DNA of 64,000 nt, taken from positions 558,001 through 622,000 of the forward strand of contig CBDESS010000002.1 of the NCBI GenBank assembly GCA_965242605.1, read 5' to 3'. This DNA is from JAAXHF01 sp965242605. GTDB lineage: Bacteria > Desulfobacterota > Binatia > Bin18. The notes beneath the pieces were generated by a model that searched no databases, was not told the DNA's origin, and saw only the letters and a list, made by a program, of their open reading frames with translations. Each line of letters starts with the position of its first letter. Positions within the stretch are counted from its first letter, which is position 1. A program made the translations under genes and the position numbers. Of this stretch, positions 7,975-16,309 are shown one piece after another.

Positions 7975-9054
7975 CGGCTCGCCCTTGTCCGTGCCGGCCA
8001 ACTCTTGGGCCAGCCGCCGATGGGCGGCGCAGCCGATGACTCGGCGTGAAGCCGCTCGCTCGTGTCGCGCTTTCTGCTTCAGGGCCGCAATCTGGCTGGC
8101 AGCGTCTGCCAGCCGTTGCCGGGAGAGAAGCCCGGTTCGGAGTGCGTGCAGGCAGGCATTGCGGGCGCGGGCGGCGAGTTCGGTGGTCTGACACACTAGC
8201 AGCAGGTCGGTCCCTGCGACGAGCGCCTCAACTGCGGCCTGCTCGACATTGCCGTGGCGAACGATAGCGCCCATCTCTAAGTCGTCGCTGACCACTACCC
8301 CGTCAAAGCCGAGCCGCTGGCGTAACATGCCGGTGATAATCGGTCCTGACAGGCTGGCCGGCCGGCCCGGATCAAAAGCCGGGTAGACGATGTGGGCCGT
8401 CATGAGCATCTCGATCTGTTCGGCACAGAGGTGGCGGAACGGCAGCAGATCGGTCTGCTCAAGCCGGCTGGCCGCCCGTTCGTCGGTGGGGAGGTCCTGG
8501 TGTGAATCGAGATGCGTTGCCCCGTGCCCGGGAAAGTGCTTGCCGCACGGAATGACGCCGGCCTCGCGCAGACCGCGGGCCAGGGCACTTCCGAGGGCTG
8601 CCACCTGCTGCGGCTGGGCTGAAAACGCCCGATCGCCAATGACGCTATTGGCCGGGTTGGTCAACACGTCAAGCACCGGGGCAAAATTGAGGTCAATCCC
8701 CACCGCCCGCAATTCCCGTCCCATGGCCTGTCCGACCCGATAGGCTGCCTTGACCGGCTGGAGTGAGCCGTTTTGGAGCAGCCGCCGGGCCGGCGGGAAA
8801 TGGGTAAACGGCGCGGCCAGCCGGTGGACCCGACCGCCCTCATGGTCGATCGCAATCAGCGGCGGATTGGCCGGGTTCAGGCCGTGCAACTGCTGGCACA
8901 GGGCGGCCAGCGTCTCAGGGTCGCTGTAATTCCGGCCAAACAGAATGACCCCACCGGGGCGCAAATCGAACAGGAGCCGCCGGGTGGGCGGATCGAGAGT
9001 GGGCTGGGGAATGCCGACCATAAAAAGCTGGCCCACCTGCTCGGGCGTATTCAT
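7954..9054 (-). CDS. nagZ: Beta-N-acetylhexosaminidase, glycoside hydrolase family 3
   Basis: A 366-residue GH3 enzyme cleaving N-acetylglucosamine from anhydromuropeptides during peptidoglycan recycling in the cytoplasm. The signatures are clear: IAIDHEGGRVHRL, the KHFPGHGATHLDSHQDLP loop with the acid/base His/Asp dyad, and the nucleophile Asp in VVVSDDLEMGAI. There is no signal peptide, as expected for NagZ. The C-terminal extension of about 30 residues is basic and not conserved. Its 3' end overlaps that of mtnA. It is transcribed divergently from panB across a 362-bp gap. Confidence 0.92.
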   Translation of the reverse strand: MNTPEQVGQLFMVGIPQPTLDPPTRRLLFDLRPGGVILFGRNYSDPETLAALCQQLHGLNPANPPLIAIDHEGGRVHRLAAPFTHFPPARRLLQNGSLQPVKAAYRVGQAMGRELRAVGIDLNFAPVLDVLTNPANSVIGDRAFSAQPQQVAALGSALARGLREAGVIPCGKHFPGHGATHLDSHQDLPTDERAASRLEQTDLLPFRHLCAEQIEMLMTAHIVYPAFDPGRPASLSGPIITGMLRQRLGFDGVVVSDDLEMGAIVRHGNVEQAAVEALVAGTDLLLVCQTTELAARARNACLHALRTGLLSRQRLADAASQIAALKQKARHERAASRRVIGCAAHRRLAQELAGTDKGEPLRGRFV

Positions 9055-9416
9055 GGCATGAGGCTAGCAGGCCCGGGCCGGCAAGAACACCGCCTCGGCC
9101 CTCTGGACAACAGCTCAAAGAATATGCTATCTGCACGCGCGTTGCGTCTCTTGTTGTCCTTCTCGCACCCTGAGCGGGGGGCGAGCGCAAGACGGGCGGT
9201 GACTGCATCGACCCGGCGAGAACTGAGAGGGGAGCAAGGACATGCCATAAGGCCGCTTGGATCCAATCGGACCGAGACGGATGGCCGTCGGAATACACAG
9301 GGGACGGAGGAGGCCCGGGCCCTGCGCTCTGTCAGTGGCGCGCCCGTGTCCCCGGCTTTCTCCCCGTCTTCTTTCCCGCCCTCCGGCGTCGGTTCGACCG
9401 CAAGGAGGGTTTGTGT
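9055..9416 (+). other. Intergenic region between nagZ and panB
   Basis: No gene is supported here. The frames that cross it lack a start with an SD and show no family resemblance. The only clear signal is the panB SD AAGGAGGG at 9402-9409. It must hold the divergent promoters of nagZ and panBC, but I see no convincing consensus pair. Confidence 0.4.
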
Positions 9417-10241
9417 ATGCAGCACGCCGCGCCAAAGGTCACCGTCCCCGAACTCCAACGTCTCAAAACAGCAGCCACAAAGATTACGGCTCTCACCGCC
9501 TACGATTATCCGTTCGCCCGGATTGTTGACGAGAGTGGGGTTGACATCATCCTGGTTGGCGACTCGCTAGGGACTGCCGTGCAGGGGGCTGACACCACCC
9601 TGCCGGTGACGCTGGACGAGATGGTCTATCACACCAGGCTGGTCAGCCGGGCCCGGCCACGGGCGTTGGTTGTGGCTGACATGCCGTTTCTCACCTACCA
9701 GGCCGGTATCTGTGCCGCCATTGCCAACGCCGGCCGTCTCGTCAAAGAGGGCGGGGCCGAGGCGGTCAAGCTGGAGGGCGGGATCAATGTACAGCGGGTG
9801 ATCCGGGCCATCAGCAACGTTGATATCCCGGTGATGGGGCACATCGGCCTGACGCCACAGTCGGTGCATCGCATGGGCGGCTTCAAGGTCCAGGGGAAAA
9901 AGTCGGGCCTGCGGCCCGGGGGCCGAGAGCGTCTGCTGGAAGACGCCCAGGCCGTGGAGGAAGCTGGGGCCTTTGCGATTGTGCTCGAAGGTGTCCCGCT
10001 CGATTTGGCCCAGGAGCTCAGCGAGCGCCTGGCTATCCCGACTATCGGCATTGGCGCTGGTCCCTACTGTGACGGACAGGTTCTGGTTCTGCACGATCTG
10101 CTCGGTTTGGGCGGACCGTTCTCCCCAAAGTTTGTCAAGCAGTACGCCGACCTCCGGGCTGTGATTTCCCAGGCTGTCAGGGCTTACATCAAAGATGTGC
10201 AGGCCGGGGCCTTTCCGCTTGACGAGCACTCCTTCCATTAG
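9417..10241 (+). CDS. panB: 3-methyl-2-oxobutanoate hydroxymethyltransferase
   Basis: A 274-residue enzyme making ketopantoate from alpha-ketoisovalerate and methylene-THF, the first committed step of pantothenate synthesis. Signatures: LTAYDYPFARIVDESGVDIILVGDSLG, VVADMPF, AEAVKLEGG, MGHIGLTPQSVHRMGGFKVQGK, and IGIGAGPYCDGQVLVLHDLLGL. Metal-binding Asp residues and the catalytic Glu lie in these motifs. ATG at 9417 was preferred over TTG at 9411 because of its 7-nt spacing from AAGGAGGG. It is followed after 20 nt by panC. Confidence 0.95.
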   Translation: MQHAAPKVTVPELQRLKTAATKITALTAYDYPFARIVDESGVDIILVGDSLGTAVQGADTTLPVTLDEMVYHTRLVSRARPRALVVADMPFLTYQAGICAAIANAGRLVKEGGAEAVKLEGGINVQRVIRAISNVDIPVMGHIGLTPQSVHRMGGFKVQGKKSGLRPGGRERLLEDAQAVEEAGAFAIVLEGVPLDLAQELSERLAIPTIGIGAGPYCDGQVLVLHDLLGLGGPFSPKFVKQYADLRAVISQAVRAYIKDVQAGAFPLDEHSFH

Positions 10242-10261
10242 GCTGGACACAGGAGCCGATT

Positions 10262-11104
10262 ATGCACATCATGCAGCGCGTTTCCGACATGCAGGGCTGG
10301 TCAGACGCCCAGCGCCGGGCCGGCCGGAAAATCGCCTTTGTGCCGACCATGGGCTTTCTGCACGAAGGACACCTCAGTCTGGTGCGAGCAGCCAAAAAAG
10401 CCGGCGATGTTGTGGTGGTCTCGATCTTTGTCAACCCCATGCAGTTCAACCAGCAATCCGATTTTGCGTCCTACCCCCGTGATGACGAGCGAGACCGGCA
10501 CTTGCTCGCCGAGCTTGGCACCGATGTGCTGTTCAGCCCCAGCGTATCGGAGATGTACCCCGATGGGCATCAGACTGCGGTTGAGGTCGAAAAGCTCAGT
10601 CAGCCCTTGTGTGGTGCCCACCGGCCGGGTCATTTTCGTGGGGTCACGACGGTGGTGGCCAAGCTGTTCAACATGGTCAAGCCACACACCGCCCTGTTCG
10701 GTGAAAAGGACTTCCAGCAGTGCGTGGTGATTAAACGCATGGTCAGGGACCTGAATTTTGACCTGGACATTGTGGCCATGCCAACCGTTCGCGAGTTGGA
10801 CGGGTTGGCCATGAGTTCCCGCAACGCCCGGCTCAGCCCGGCCCAGCGGCAAACCAGCCTGCGTATTGCGAGTGCGCTGAACAAGGCCCGGCAGTTGGTC
10901 GCTCAGGGCGAACGGCAGGCCGCGACTATCCTCAAGGTCGTGTCCGACACGGTCGGCGGTAAGGACGACACGCGCCTGGAATACGCCTCGCTGTGTGACC
11001 CTGAGACGCTGGAAGAGGTTGCTGCCGTGACCCGGCCGACGCTGTTGGCCATTGCCGCCTGGGTCGGCGAGGTGCGGCTGATCGACAACCGGGTGATCGG
11101 CTGA
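10262..11104 (+). CDS. panC: Pantothenate synthetase
   Basis: A 280-residue ATP-dependent ligase joining pantoate and beta-alanine. The nucleotidyltransferase motifs are visible: HEGH (a HIGH-type motif in PTMGFLHEGHLSLVR), FVNPMQFN, GHFRGVTTVVAKLFN, FGEKDFQQ and the KMSKS-like SSRNARLS. Length is standard. It lies between panB and smpB with short gaps (20 and 10 nt), so panB-panC-smpB are probably one transcript reading toward the tmRNA gene. Confidence 0.95.
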   Translation: MHIMQRVSDMQGWSDAQRRAGRKIAFVPTMGFLHEGHLSLVRAAKKAGDVVVVSIFVNPMQFNQQSDFASYPRDDERDRHLLAELGTDVLFSPSVSEMYPDGHQTAVEVEKLSQPLCGAHRPGHFRGVTTVVAKLFNMVKPHTALFGEKDFQQCVVIKRMVRDLNFDLDIVAMPTVRELDGLAMSSRNARLSPAQRQTSLRIASALNKARQLVAQGERQAATILKVVSDTVGGKDDTRLEYASLCDPETLEEVAAVTRPTLLAIAAWVGEVRLIDNRVIG

Positions 11105-11114
11105 GTGCCCTGTC

Positions 11115-11594
11115 ATGGCCAAAAAACCCCATACCAGCCCGGGCCAGAAACTCATCTGCGCCAACCGGCGGGCGCGCTTTGAGTATCATATTGAGGAAAC
11201 CCACGAGGCCGGTCTTGTCCTGACCGGCGCAGAGGTCAAATCACTGCGTGAGGGGCGGGCCAATCTGAACGACAGCTTTGCCCGTGTGACCCGCGGCGAA
11301 GCCTTTCTGCTAAACGCCCACATCAGCCACTATGAGGCGGCCCACCACTTCAAGACCGACCCCACCCGGGCGCGGAAACTCTTGCTGCACAAGAAGGAAA
11401 TCCTGCGCCTGATGGGCAAGGTCCAGGAGCAGGGCTTGACCCTTGTCCCGTTGCGTCTATACTTCAGGGACGGCAAGGCCAAGGTGGAACTGGCCCTTGC
11501 CAAAGGCAAGAAGCTCTACGATAAACGAGCCACTGCCCGGGAACGTGAGGTCAAACGCGACCTGGCCCGAGCCCTGCGCAGGGAGGTGGGCTAG
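11115..11594 (+). CDS. smpB: SsrA-binding protein
   Basis: A 159-residue OB-fold protein that binds tmRNA and brings it to stalled ribosomes. Family hallmarks: ANRRARFEYHIEETHEAGLVLTG.EVKSLREG, NDSFARV, NAHISHYEAA, RKLLLHKKEI and the C-terminal KKLYDKRATAREREVKRDLARAL tail, which enters the mRNA channel. It stands 26 nt upstream of the tmRNA gene on the same strand, a common arrangement. Confidence 0.96.
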   Translation: MAKKPHTSPGQKLICANRRARFEYHIEETHEAGLVLTGAEVKSLREGRANLNDSFARVTRGEAFLLNAHISHYEAAHHFKTDPTRARKLLLHKKEILRLMGKVQEQGLTLVPLRLYFRDGKAKVELALAKGKKLYDKRATAREREVKRDLARALRREVG

Positions 11595-11620
11595 GGCAGT
11601 GCGCTTGCCACATCTCAGAC

Positions 11621-11970
11621 GGGGGCGACTTGGTTTCGACGGGGGTGAAAAAGCCAAAGCTGCGTGCCGGGGTTCTGTCTTTCCCGTAAAACAGGCAGGC
11701 TGCAATTTACCTGCAGACGATTCTGAATACGCTCTGGCTGCCTAGTGCGGCCAGCGTCTCACCGGTCCGCGCCCGTAGGGCCGGCTGAGGCGTCGCAAAT
11801 CGGGATACGGCCGCCACCCTGCCGGGAGGTGGTGGCCCGACAATGTTTCCGGCTGGTCTGGGCGCATCCTGCGCGTGGGAGGCGTCAAGGCGAGACGAAA
11901 ACACGCGCTACGCATGTAGACGCTTTCGGTGGCCCACTCTCGGACGCGGGTTCGATTCCCGCCGCCTCCA
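11621..11970 (+). ncRNA. ssrA: Transfer-messenger RNA
   Basis: The 5' end GGGGGCGA with GGTTTCGAC is the classic tmRNA start. The 3' end has the T-arm GGTTCGATTCC and CGCCTCC, which pairs with the 5' GGGGGCG over seven positions (one G-U). CCA is not encoded. The tag reading frame runs from the GCA resume codon at 11713 to TAG at 11743-11745, encoding ADDSEYALAA, with the usual YALAA degradation signal. About 350 nt long, single-piece, not permuted. Confidence 0.93.
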
Positions 11971-12149
11971 TTCCTTTCATAGCAGACATCCCTGTGTGGT
12001 TTGCCACACCCTGGGCGATGGCTCGGGCCGTCGCTCTGGAGGGCGGCTGCCGAATAGCGGGACGCCAGGCACGGGATTGGGCGGGCCGGGACAGGGCCGG
12101 CGGTGTTTGCTATGCTCAGACGACCCAGGCAGAAGAGAGGACCCCAGCC

Positions 12150-13001
12150 GTGGCAGAGCGCATGTTTGGCATGAACAGATCGTTCATCTCCGAGGTGACT
12201 CCCCCACCCGGGTTATCGGGGCCGGTGTGGTGGTTTGTCTTTCACCGCAACCGCCTGCTGGTCCGCGTGACGGACGGCTGCGGCTTGGCCGTCCCGTCTG
12301 CCGAGCGCGTCGAAGAACTCGGGGTGAGCGCTACGCAGCAGCACTATCTCGGGCGCTATGAGGGCCGGGCGTGTTACGCGCTGGACGTAGCAGAAGGGAC
12401 GGCTCCGGGCGGCATGGACTTCAAGGATTTGCGCCAGGTGTACGCCGGGCTGGACGAAGACCTGTTTGTCCTGGCCGGGCGGGCGGTGCAGATTGTGGAG
12501 TGGGACCGCACCCACCAATACTGTGGCCGGTGTGGCGGCAAAACCTACACCAGGGACAATGAGCGGGCCAAAGCCTGCCCCGAATGCAAGTTGATGAACT
12601 TCCCGCGCCTGTCGCCCGCTGTCATTATGGCGGTTGAGCGGGGCAACGAGCTGTTGCTGGCCCGCTCATCGCGTTTTCCCAGCGGCCTGTACAGCGTCCT
12701 GGCCGGTTTTGTCGAGCCGGGCGAGACTATTGAAGAATGCGTGGTGCGTGAAGTCAGGGAAGAGGTCGGCGTCAGCGTCGGCAATGTGCGCTATGTGGCC
12801 AGCCAGCCGTGGCCCTTCCCCAACTCGCTGATGCTGGGTTTCAGTGCCGAGTATCGCTCCGGCGAGATCACGCCCGACCCGGTCGAGATTGCCGCGGCCG
12901 GCTGGTTCACCGCCGACGCCCTGCCGTCCATCCCGGGCCGCATCAGCATTGCCCGGCGGCTGATCGACCGCTTTGTGGCAAAGCAGACGCGGCAGGCATA
13001 G
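12150..13001 (+). CDS. nudC: NAD(+)/NADH pyrophosphatase (NudC-type Nudix hydrolase)
   Basis: A 283-residue Nudix enzyme hydrolysing NADH/NAD+ (and, in studied members, NAD-capped RNA) to NMN and AMP. The zinc ribbon is seen as YCGRCGG..., ACPEC. The Nudix box is GFVEPGETIEECVVREVREEVGV, followed by the NudC-specific SQPWPFPNS motif. GTG at 12150 was chosen because AGAGAGGA lies about 10 nt upstream; ATG at 12162 is an alternative. The open frame extends further upstream through the tmRNA gene, but that part is not coding. It is the last housekeeping gene before the defence island. Confidence 0.92.
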   Translation: MAERMFGMNRSFISEVTPPPGLSGPVWWFVFHRNRLLVRVTDGCGLAVPSAERVEELGVSATQQHYLGRYEGRACYALDVAEGTAPGGMDFKDLRQVYAGLDEDLFVLAGRAVQIVEWDRTHQYCGRCGGKTYTRDNERAKACPECKLMNFPRLSPAVIMAVERGNELLLARSSRFPSGLYSVLAGFVEPGETIEECVVREVREEVGVSVGNVRYVASQPWPFPNSLMLGFSAEYRSGEITPDPVEIAAAGWFTADALPSIPGRISIARRLIDRFVAKQTRQA

Positions 13002-13041
13002 CTCAATTCTGAACATTTTTTATAGTCCCGGAATCCCGCCC

Positions 13042-13069
13042 TTGACCGAAGATACGCTCTGGCTATAGC
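13042..13069 (+). promoter_or_regulatory. Promoter of the AAA/TOPRIM/NYN operon
   Basis: TTGACC at 13042-13047 is followed after 16 bp by TATAGC at 13064-13069, about 64 bp before the ATG of the ATPase gene. This is a good sigma-70 type match at a sensible position. Confidence 0.5.
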
Positions 13070-13132
13070 CTGATTGTACTTCTCCTGTGGCCCTGCGTTT
13101 TGGGCGTAAGGGCAGATAAGGACAGCGATTTC

Positions 13133-14341
13133 ATGTCCGCAGAACTATCAAACAAAGCCCTCCATCTTCCGAGCCTTTCGATCTCAGGCTTTCGTGGGAT
13201 CAGAGCACTCTCAATTCCGCATTTAGGTCGCGTGACGCTGTTCGTGGGGAAGAACAGCGTCGGCAAGACAACCCTGCTTGATGCCGTCCGGGTCTATGCC
13301 GCGCGCGGCCGCTATGCTGTGCTCGCGGATATACTACGGCAACGTGATGAGCTTACCGATACCGTTGATAAAGATGGTGACGAAATGCTCGCGCCCAATG
13401 GGGAGGCTCTTTTCCACGGCTGGCACTCCTCGCCGGATACCCCTATTGCAATAGGTCTGGAGGGAGAAACGTCACTGCTTTGTATAAGAGTTGTTCCAAT
13501 CAGCAAAAGAAATATGCATCGATGGAGGAGGGCTATTCCTGAATCTTTCCTAGATGACGATATGAAGGAGCTCAAGGTCGAGTTCCAAGGCGCAAAGCAA
13601 GAAATGCCAATAGGCAACCTGGAGTCTCGCACCCCATTCCGCTTCACACCTCGGATGTGGCGGAACTATCAGACCCAACGCCAACCCCGCCTCATCGATC
13701 TGGGGCGCGGTCGGCCGCTCATACCTCGGATATGGCGGAACGATGAAACTCAACTGCCCGCTGAAATCCTCTGCGAATCTCTGGGGCCGAGCTTGCTGAC
13801 CAACGCGGACGTAGCGCGGTTCTGGGATAAGGTAGCGCTTACAGACGATGAAACCCAGGCCGTAGAAGCGCTGCATCTGCTCTTCGGTGATACTGTGGAA
13901 CGTGTTGCTGTAATCGGCGATGATAGAAGGACGCGCCCTTATGGCCGGCGGGCGGTCGTAAAGCTCAAGGGGCAAGAGCGCCCGGTTCCTCTGAAAAGCC
14001 TGGGTGAGGGAGCCGTGCGTCTGTTTGGCGTTGCCGTGGCTCTCGCCAACAGTCAGGGCGGCTTTCTGGTGATTGACGAAGCCGAAAACGGTATCCATTA
14101 CTCGGTGCAACGCGATTTCTGGCACATGGTCCTGAAAACGGCCTATGCGAACAATGTGCAGGTTGTCGCCACAACCCATAGCTGGGACTGCGCGGCAGGT
14201 TTTGCCCAAGCGGCCGCGGATGTAGAGGATGTCAAAGGCGTGCTCATTCGCCTTGAAGGGGAGGGTGATCAGCTCCGTGCCGTGGAATACTCCGAAGACG
14301 CTCTCAAAGCTGCGACTGAGCAGGGCATTGAGGTCAGATAG
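13133..14341 (+). CDS. AAA-family ATPase, OLD/RecF-like, putative defence component
   Basis: A 402-residue ABC/SMC-class ATPase. Visible: N-terminal LSISGFRGIRALSI, Walker A GKNSVGKT (about residues 39-46), the signature-like LKSLGEGAVRLFG, Walker B FLVIDEAENG (about 312-320) and the H-loop VVATTHSWD. The order and spacing match the AAA_15/AAA_21 proteins found in OLD nucleases and several anti-phage systems. A TOPRIM-like partner begins 3 nt downstream, so this looks like a split OLD-like pair. The middle carries a 25-residue imperfect duplication (PRMWRN...PRIWRN). ATG at 13133 was chosen for the TAAGGA upstream. The defence role is inferred from context. Confidence 0.8.
   Translation: MSAELSNKALHLPSLSISGFRGIRALSIPHLGRVTLFVGKNSVGKTTLLDAVRVYAARGRYAVLADILRQRDELTDTVDKDGDEMLAPNGEALFHGWHSSPDTPIAIGLEGETSLLCIRVVPISKRNMHRWRRAIPESFLDDDMKELKVEFQGAKQEMPIGNLESRTPFRFTPRMWRNYQTQRQPRLIDLGRGRPLIPRIWRNDETQLPAEILCESLGPSLLTNADVARFWDKVALTDDETQAVEALHLLFGDTVERVAVIGDDRRTRPYGRRAVVKLKGQERPVPLKSLGEGAVRLFGVAVALANSQGGFLVIDEAENGIHYSVQRDFWHMVLKTAYANNVQVVATTHSWDCAAGFAQAAADVEDVKGVLIRLEGEGDQLRAVEYSEDALKAATEQGIEVR
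13648..13797 (+). repeat. Imperfect 75-bp tandem duplication inside the ATPase gene
   Basis: ACCTCGGATGTGGCGGAAC at 13648 recurs as ACCTCGGATATGGCGGAAC at 13723, exactly 75 bp (25 codons) later. The protein reads PRMWRNYQTQ...RPLI then PRIWRNDETQ. Similarity is strongest in the first 30 bp of each copy. Confidence 0.6.
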
Positions 14342-14344
14342 CCG

Positions 14345-15025
14345 GTGAAGCGCCCTCCTTCGTCGTCACCGGACCCCCGCGTTCTTCTGGTCGAAGGGGA
14401 GGACGACAAACACGTCGTCCTACAACTCTGCGACCACCATGAGTCTTTTTCCGTTGACTGGCCAAGTAAAACGGCCGTTCTGTCCTCTCCATCAGCTTCG
14501 TCCTTTTCGGTCGAGGAGAAAGGGGGCATTTGCGGACTGCTCTCGGCTATTGAGCCTGCAATCAAGGTGTCAGGCCGGCAGGCCGTTGGTATTCTGGCGG
14601 ACGCAAACGACGATGTGGACAAGCGTTGGAATGCTATCACATGCCGGCTCCCGAAGGTCGGTACCCGGCTGCCCGCGTCTCCCAACCCAGCCGGGACGAT
14701 CATAGACGGAACGGACGGAACGCCTCGCGTTGGTATCTGGTTGATGCCGAATAATGAATCGTGCGGTGAACTTGAAGATTTCGTTGTGCAAATGATACGC
14801 GGTGCGGACCGGGTGTGGCCGTTGTCCCAGGGCTACATCAAAAAGATTCCACAAGCAGACAGAAAGTTCTCAGAGAAGAAGGAGAAGAAAGCGCAGCTTT
14901 ATGCCTGGCTGGCGGCCAGGAAGGACCCTGGGCGTATGGGCTCGGCCATTGGTGCGGGCGATTTGGAAATTGGTGGTAAACTCAGCAAGAAATTCGTTGA
15001 CTGGCTCAGGCAACTGTTTGGGTAA
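14345..15025 (+). CDS. TOPRIM-like (DUF3226-type) protein, partner of the ATPase
   Basis: A 226-residue protein starting at GTG 3 nt after the ATPase. The N-terminus VLLVEGEDDKHVV carries the TOPRIM glutamate. VGILADANDDVDKRW supplies the Asp-rich second motif, and ELEDFVVQMI is a further acidic motif. This pattern fits DUF3226/TOPRIM proteins encoded with AAA ATPases, where the pair behaves as an OLD-like nuclease; nuclease function here is inference. The last 12 codons lie within a 71-bp direct repeat, so the C-terminus (FVDWLRQLFG) is duplicated just downstream as FVDWLTQLFG, not attached to the gene. Confidence 0.75.
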   Translation: MKRPPSSSPDPRVLLVEGEDDKHVVLQLCDHHESFSVDWPSKTAVLSSPSASSFSVEEKGGICGLLSAIEPAIKVSGRQAVGILADANDDVDKRWNAITCRLPKVGTRLPASPNPAGTIIDGTDGTPRVGIWLMPNNESCGELEDFVVQMIRGADRVWPLSQGYIKKIPQADRKFSEKKEKKAQLYAWLAARKDPGRMGSAIGAGDLEIGGKLSKKFVDWLRQLFG

Positions 15026-15133
15026 TCAGGGGGCAGGTGACGTGCGCTAAGGATGCTCGGAGATTCGTTGACTGGCTCACGCAACTGTTTGGGTAATCAG
15101 GGGACGGGTGACGTGCGCTAAGGATGCTCGGAG
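14992..15133 (+). repeat. 71-bp tandem direct repeat, two copies
   Basis: The segment starting ATTCGTTGACTGGCTCA at 14992 recurs at 15063 with only three or so differences over 71 bp, ending in GCTAAGGATGCTCGGAG. The first copy covers the 3' end and stop of the TOPRIM gene; the second fills the gap before the NYN gene. It looks like a recent duplication rather than a functional array. Confidence 0.85.
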
Positions 15134-15143
15134 AAGGGACAGC

Positions 15144-15770
15144 ATGGACCGTGTTTTCATCTATTGGGACAATTCCAACATTTTTCACGAGGCGCAGCGG
15201 CTCGCCGAGTTGCGCAACGAAGGCCCTCACGCCCGCTACCGGGTGCGCATCAACTTTGACAATATGCTGCGGCTTGCCCATGCCGGCCGGCCGCTGGAGA
15301 GGGCGTTCGCCGCGGGGTCTGTTCCGCCCGAAATGCGCCAGTTGTGGAATCGGATGGAAAGCAACGGGGTGGAAGTCCAGCTATTTGACCGCGGTGGCGC
15401 GGGGCGAAGTGAGCAGGACATACCCGACCGGGTGCTCCAGTTGCGGATGCTGGAGGACGCCCTGGATTACAACGGCGACCCCGGCATTGCGGTGCTGCTG
15501 ACCGGTGACGGGGCCGGCTACTCTGAGGGCGCAGGCTTCCACAGTACCCTGGAGCGGATGCACCGACGCGGCTGGCGGGTGGAAATTCTGTCATGGGCGC
15601 ATTCCTGTAATCAGCGTATGCGCAGGTGGGCTGAGACGAACGGTGTGTTTGTCGCTTTGGACGACTTCTATGAGTCTATCACCTTCGTGCAGCCATCCAG
15701 GCCGGGGGATGAGTTTGCGCCGGCGCGTGATTCTGCGGAACTGGACGTGTCGCGACGGACGGCGGCGTGA
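15144..15770 (+). CDS. NYN-domain (PIN-like) putative ribonuclease
   Basis: A 208-residue protein of the NYN/LabA type. The N-terminal strand FIYWDNSNIFHEAQ supplies the first acidic residue. AVLLTGDGAGYSEGAGFHSTLERMHRRGWRVEILSW supplies the central Asp and the Rossmann-like strand. GVFVALDDFYESITF is the C-terminal strand with acidic residues. NYN proteins bind metal ions and often cut RNA. It follows the ATPase/TOPRIM pair on the same strand after the repeat, so it may be a third component. ATG at 15144 follows AGAAGGGA. Confidence 0.75.
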   Translation: MDRVFIYWDNSNIFHEAQRLAELRNEGPHARYRVRINFDNMLRLAHAGRPLERAFAAGSVPPEMRQLWNRMESNGVEVQLFDRGGAGRSEQDIPDRVLQLRMLEDALDYNGDPGIAVLLTGDGAGYSEGAGFHSTLERMHRRGWRVEILSWAHSCNQRMRRWAETNGVFVALDDFYESITFVQPSRPGDEFAPARDSAELDVSRRTAA

Positions 15771-15815
15771 TTGCGTAGCGTTCCGGCGATACCCGAAGAT
15801 TCAAGCAGGATGTTG

Positions 15816-16274
15816 CTAGAAGGCTTCTTGCTGGAACTGTTGATACACATCAAAGTAGAAAATGCGCGCGGACACTATTTCGGACACGGGAATGACGATT
15901 TGAAAATCTTCGTAGACCCGACCGGGGCTTGGTGACGGATTGTCAAGAGATTTCTTAATCACAGCAGCATAATAGTTCGTAATTTCCAACTCTTGCGTAT
16001 CTTGATCCCGATAACCGCTGGCAATGGGGATCAACGCAATGTCAGCTTCACCCTGCCTTGTTATCCCGCTCTCAAGAGCAAAACCGATATAGGACTTTCC
16101 GCTTCTCAGGGAAACTTCAACAACTTTCTGTTCCTCAATTGATTCTGAGATTAGCAGTTCGATGAGATCTCCACTTTCTCGCGCTATTCTCCGAGCCGCC
16201 TTTTCCTGGCTGTAGCAGTGGTTAGCGACAAAGGGGAGCACGAAGCCCAAAAGGACGCTTAATTCAGAAATCAC
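15816..16274 (-). CDS. Hypothetical protein with N-terminal hydrophobic segment, 152 aa
   Basis: I do not recognise the family. An N-terminal hydrophobic stretch (LSVLLGFVLPFVA) could anchor it. The rest is beta-rich (VVEVSLRSGKSYIGFALESG..., DIALIPIASGYRD, FQIVIPVSEIVSARIF), reminiscent of a small Sm-like or SH3-like barrel, though that is only an impression. The GTG start is uncertain: the frame stays open and hydrophobic for about 20 codons upstream, and the GGGAGGT there sits too far away. It is the last gene of the minus-strand operon and AT-richer than the core genes. Confidence 0.5.
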   Translation of the reverse strand: MISELSVLLGFVLPFVANHCYSQEKAARRIARESGDLIELLISESIEEQKVVEVSLRSGKSYIGFALESGITRQGEADIALIPIASGYRDQDTQELEITNYYAAVIKKSLDNPSPSPGRVYEDFQIVIPVSEIVSARIFYFDVYQQFQQEAF

Positions 16275-16309
16275 CCCAGGTCCAAGAAGCGTACCTCCCG
16301 ACAGAATGA

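Noticed and set aside
9119..9250. Possible short ORFs in the nagZ-panB gap
   Set aside because: The only ATG with an SD-like sequence (near 9242) encodes two codons before a stop.
11745..12149. Upstream extension of the nudC frame through the tmRNA gene
   Set aside because: The frame is open by chance across a structural RNA; family length and the SD support a start near 12150.
14992..15133. 71-bp repeats as phage attachment sites or a CRISPR array
   Set aside because: The copies are directly adjacent with no spacer and cover the end of a gene. No integrase or cas gene is present.
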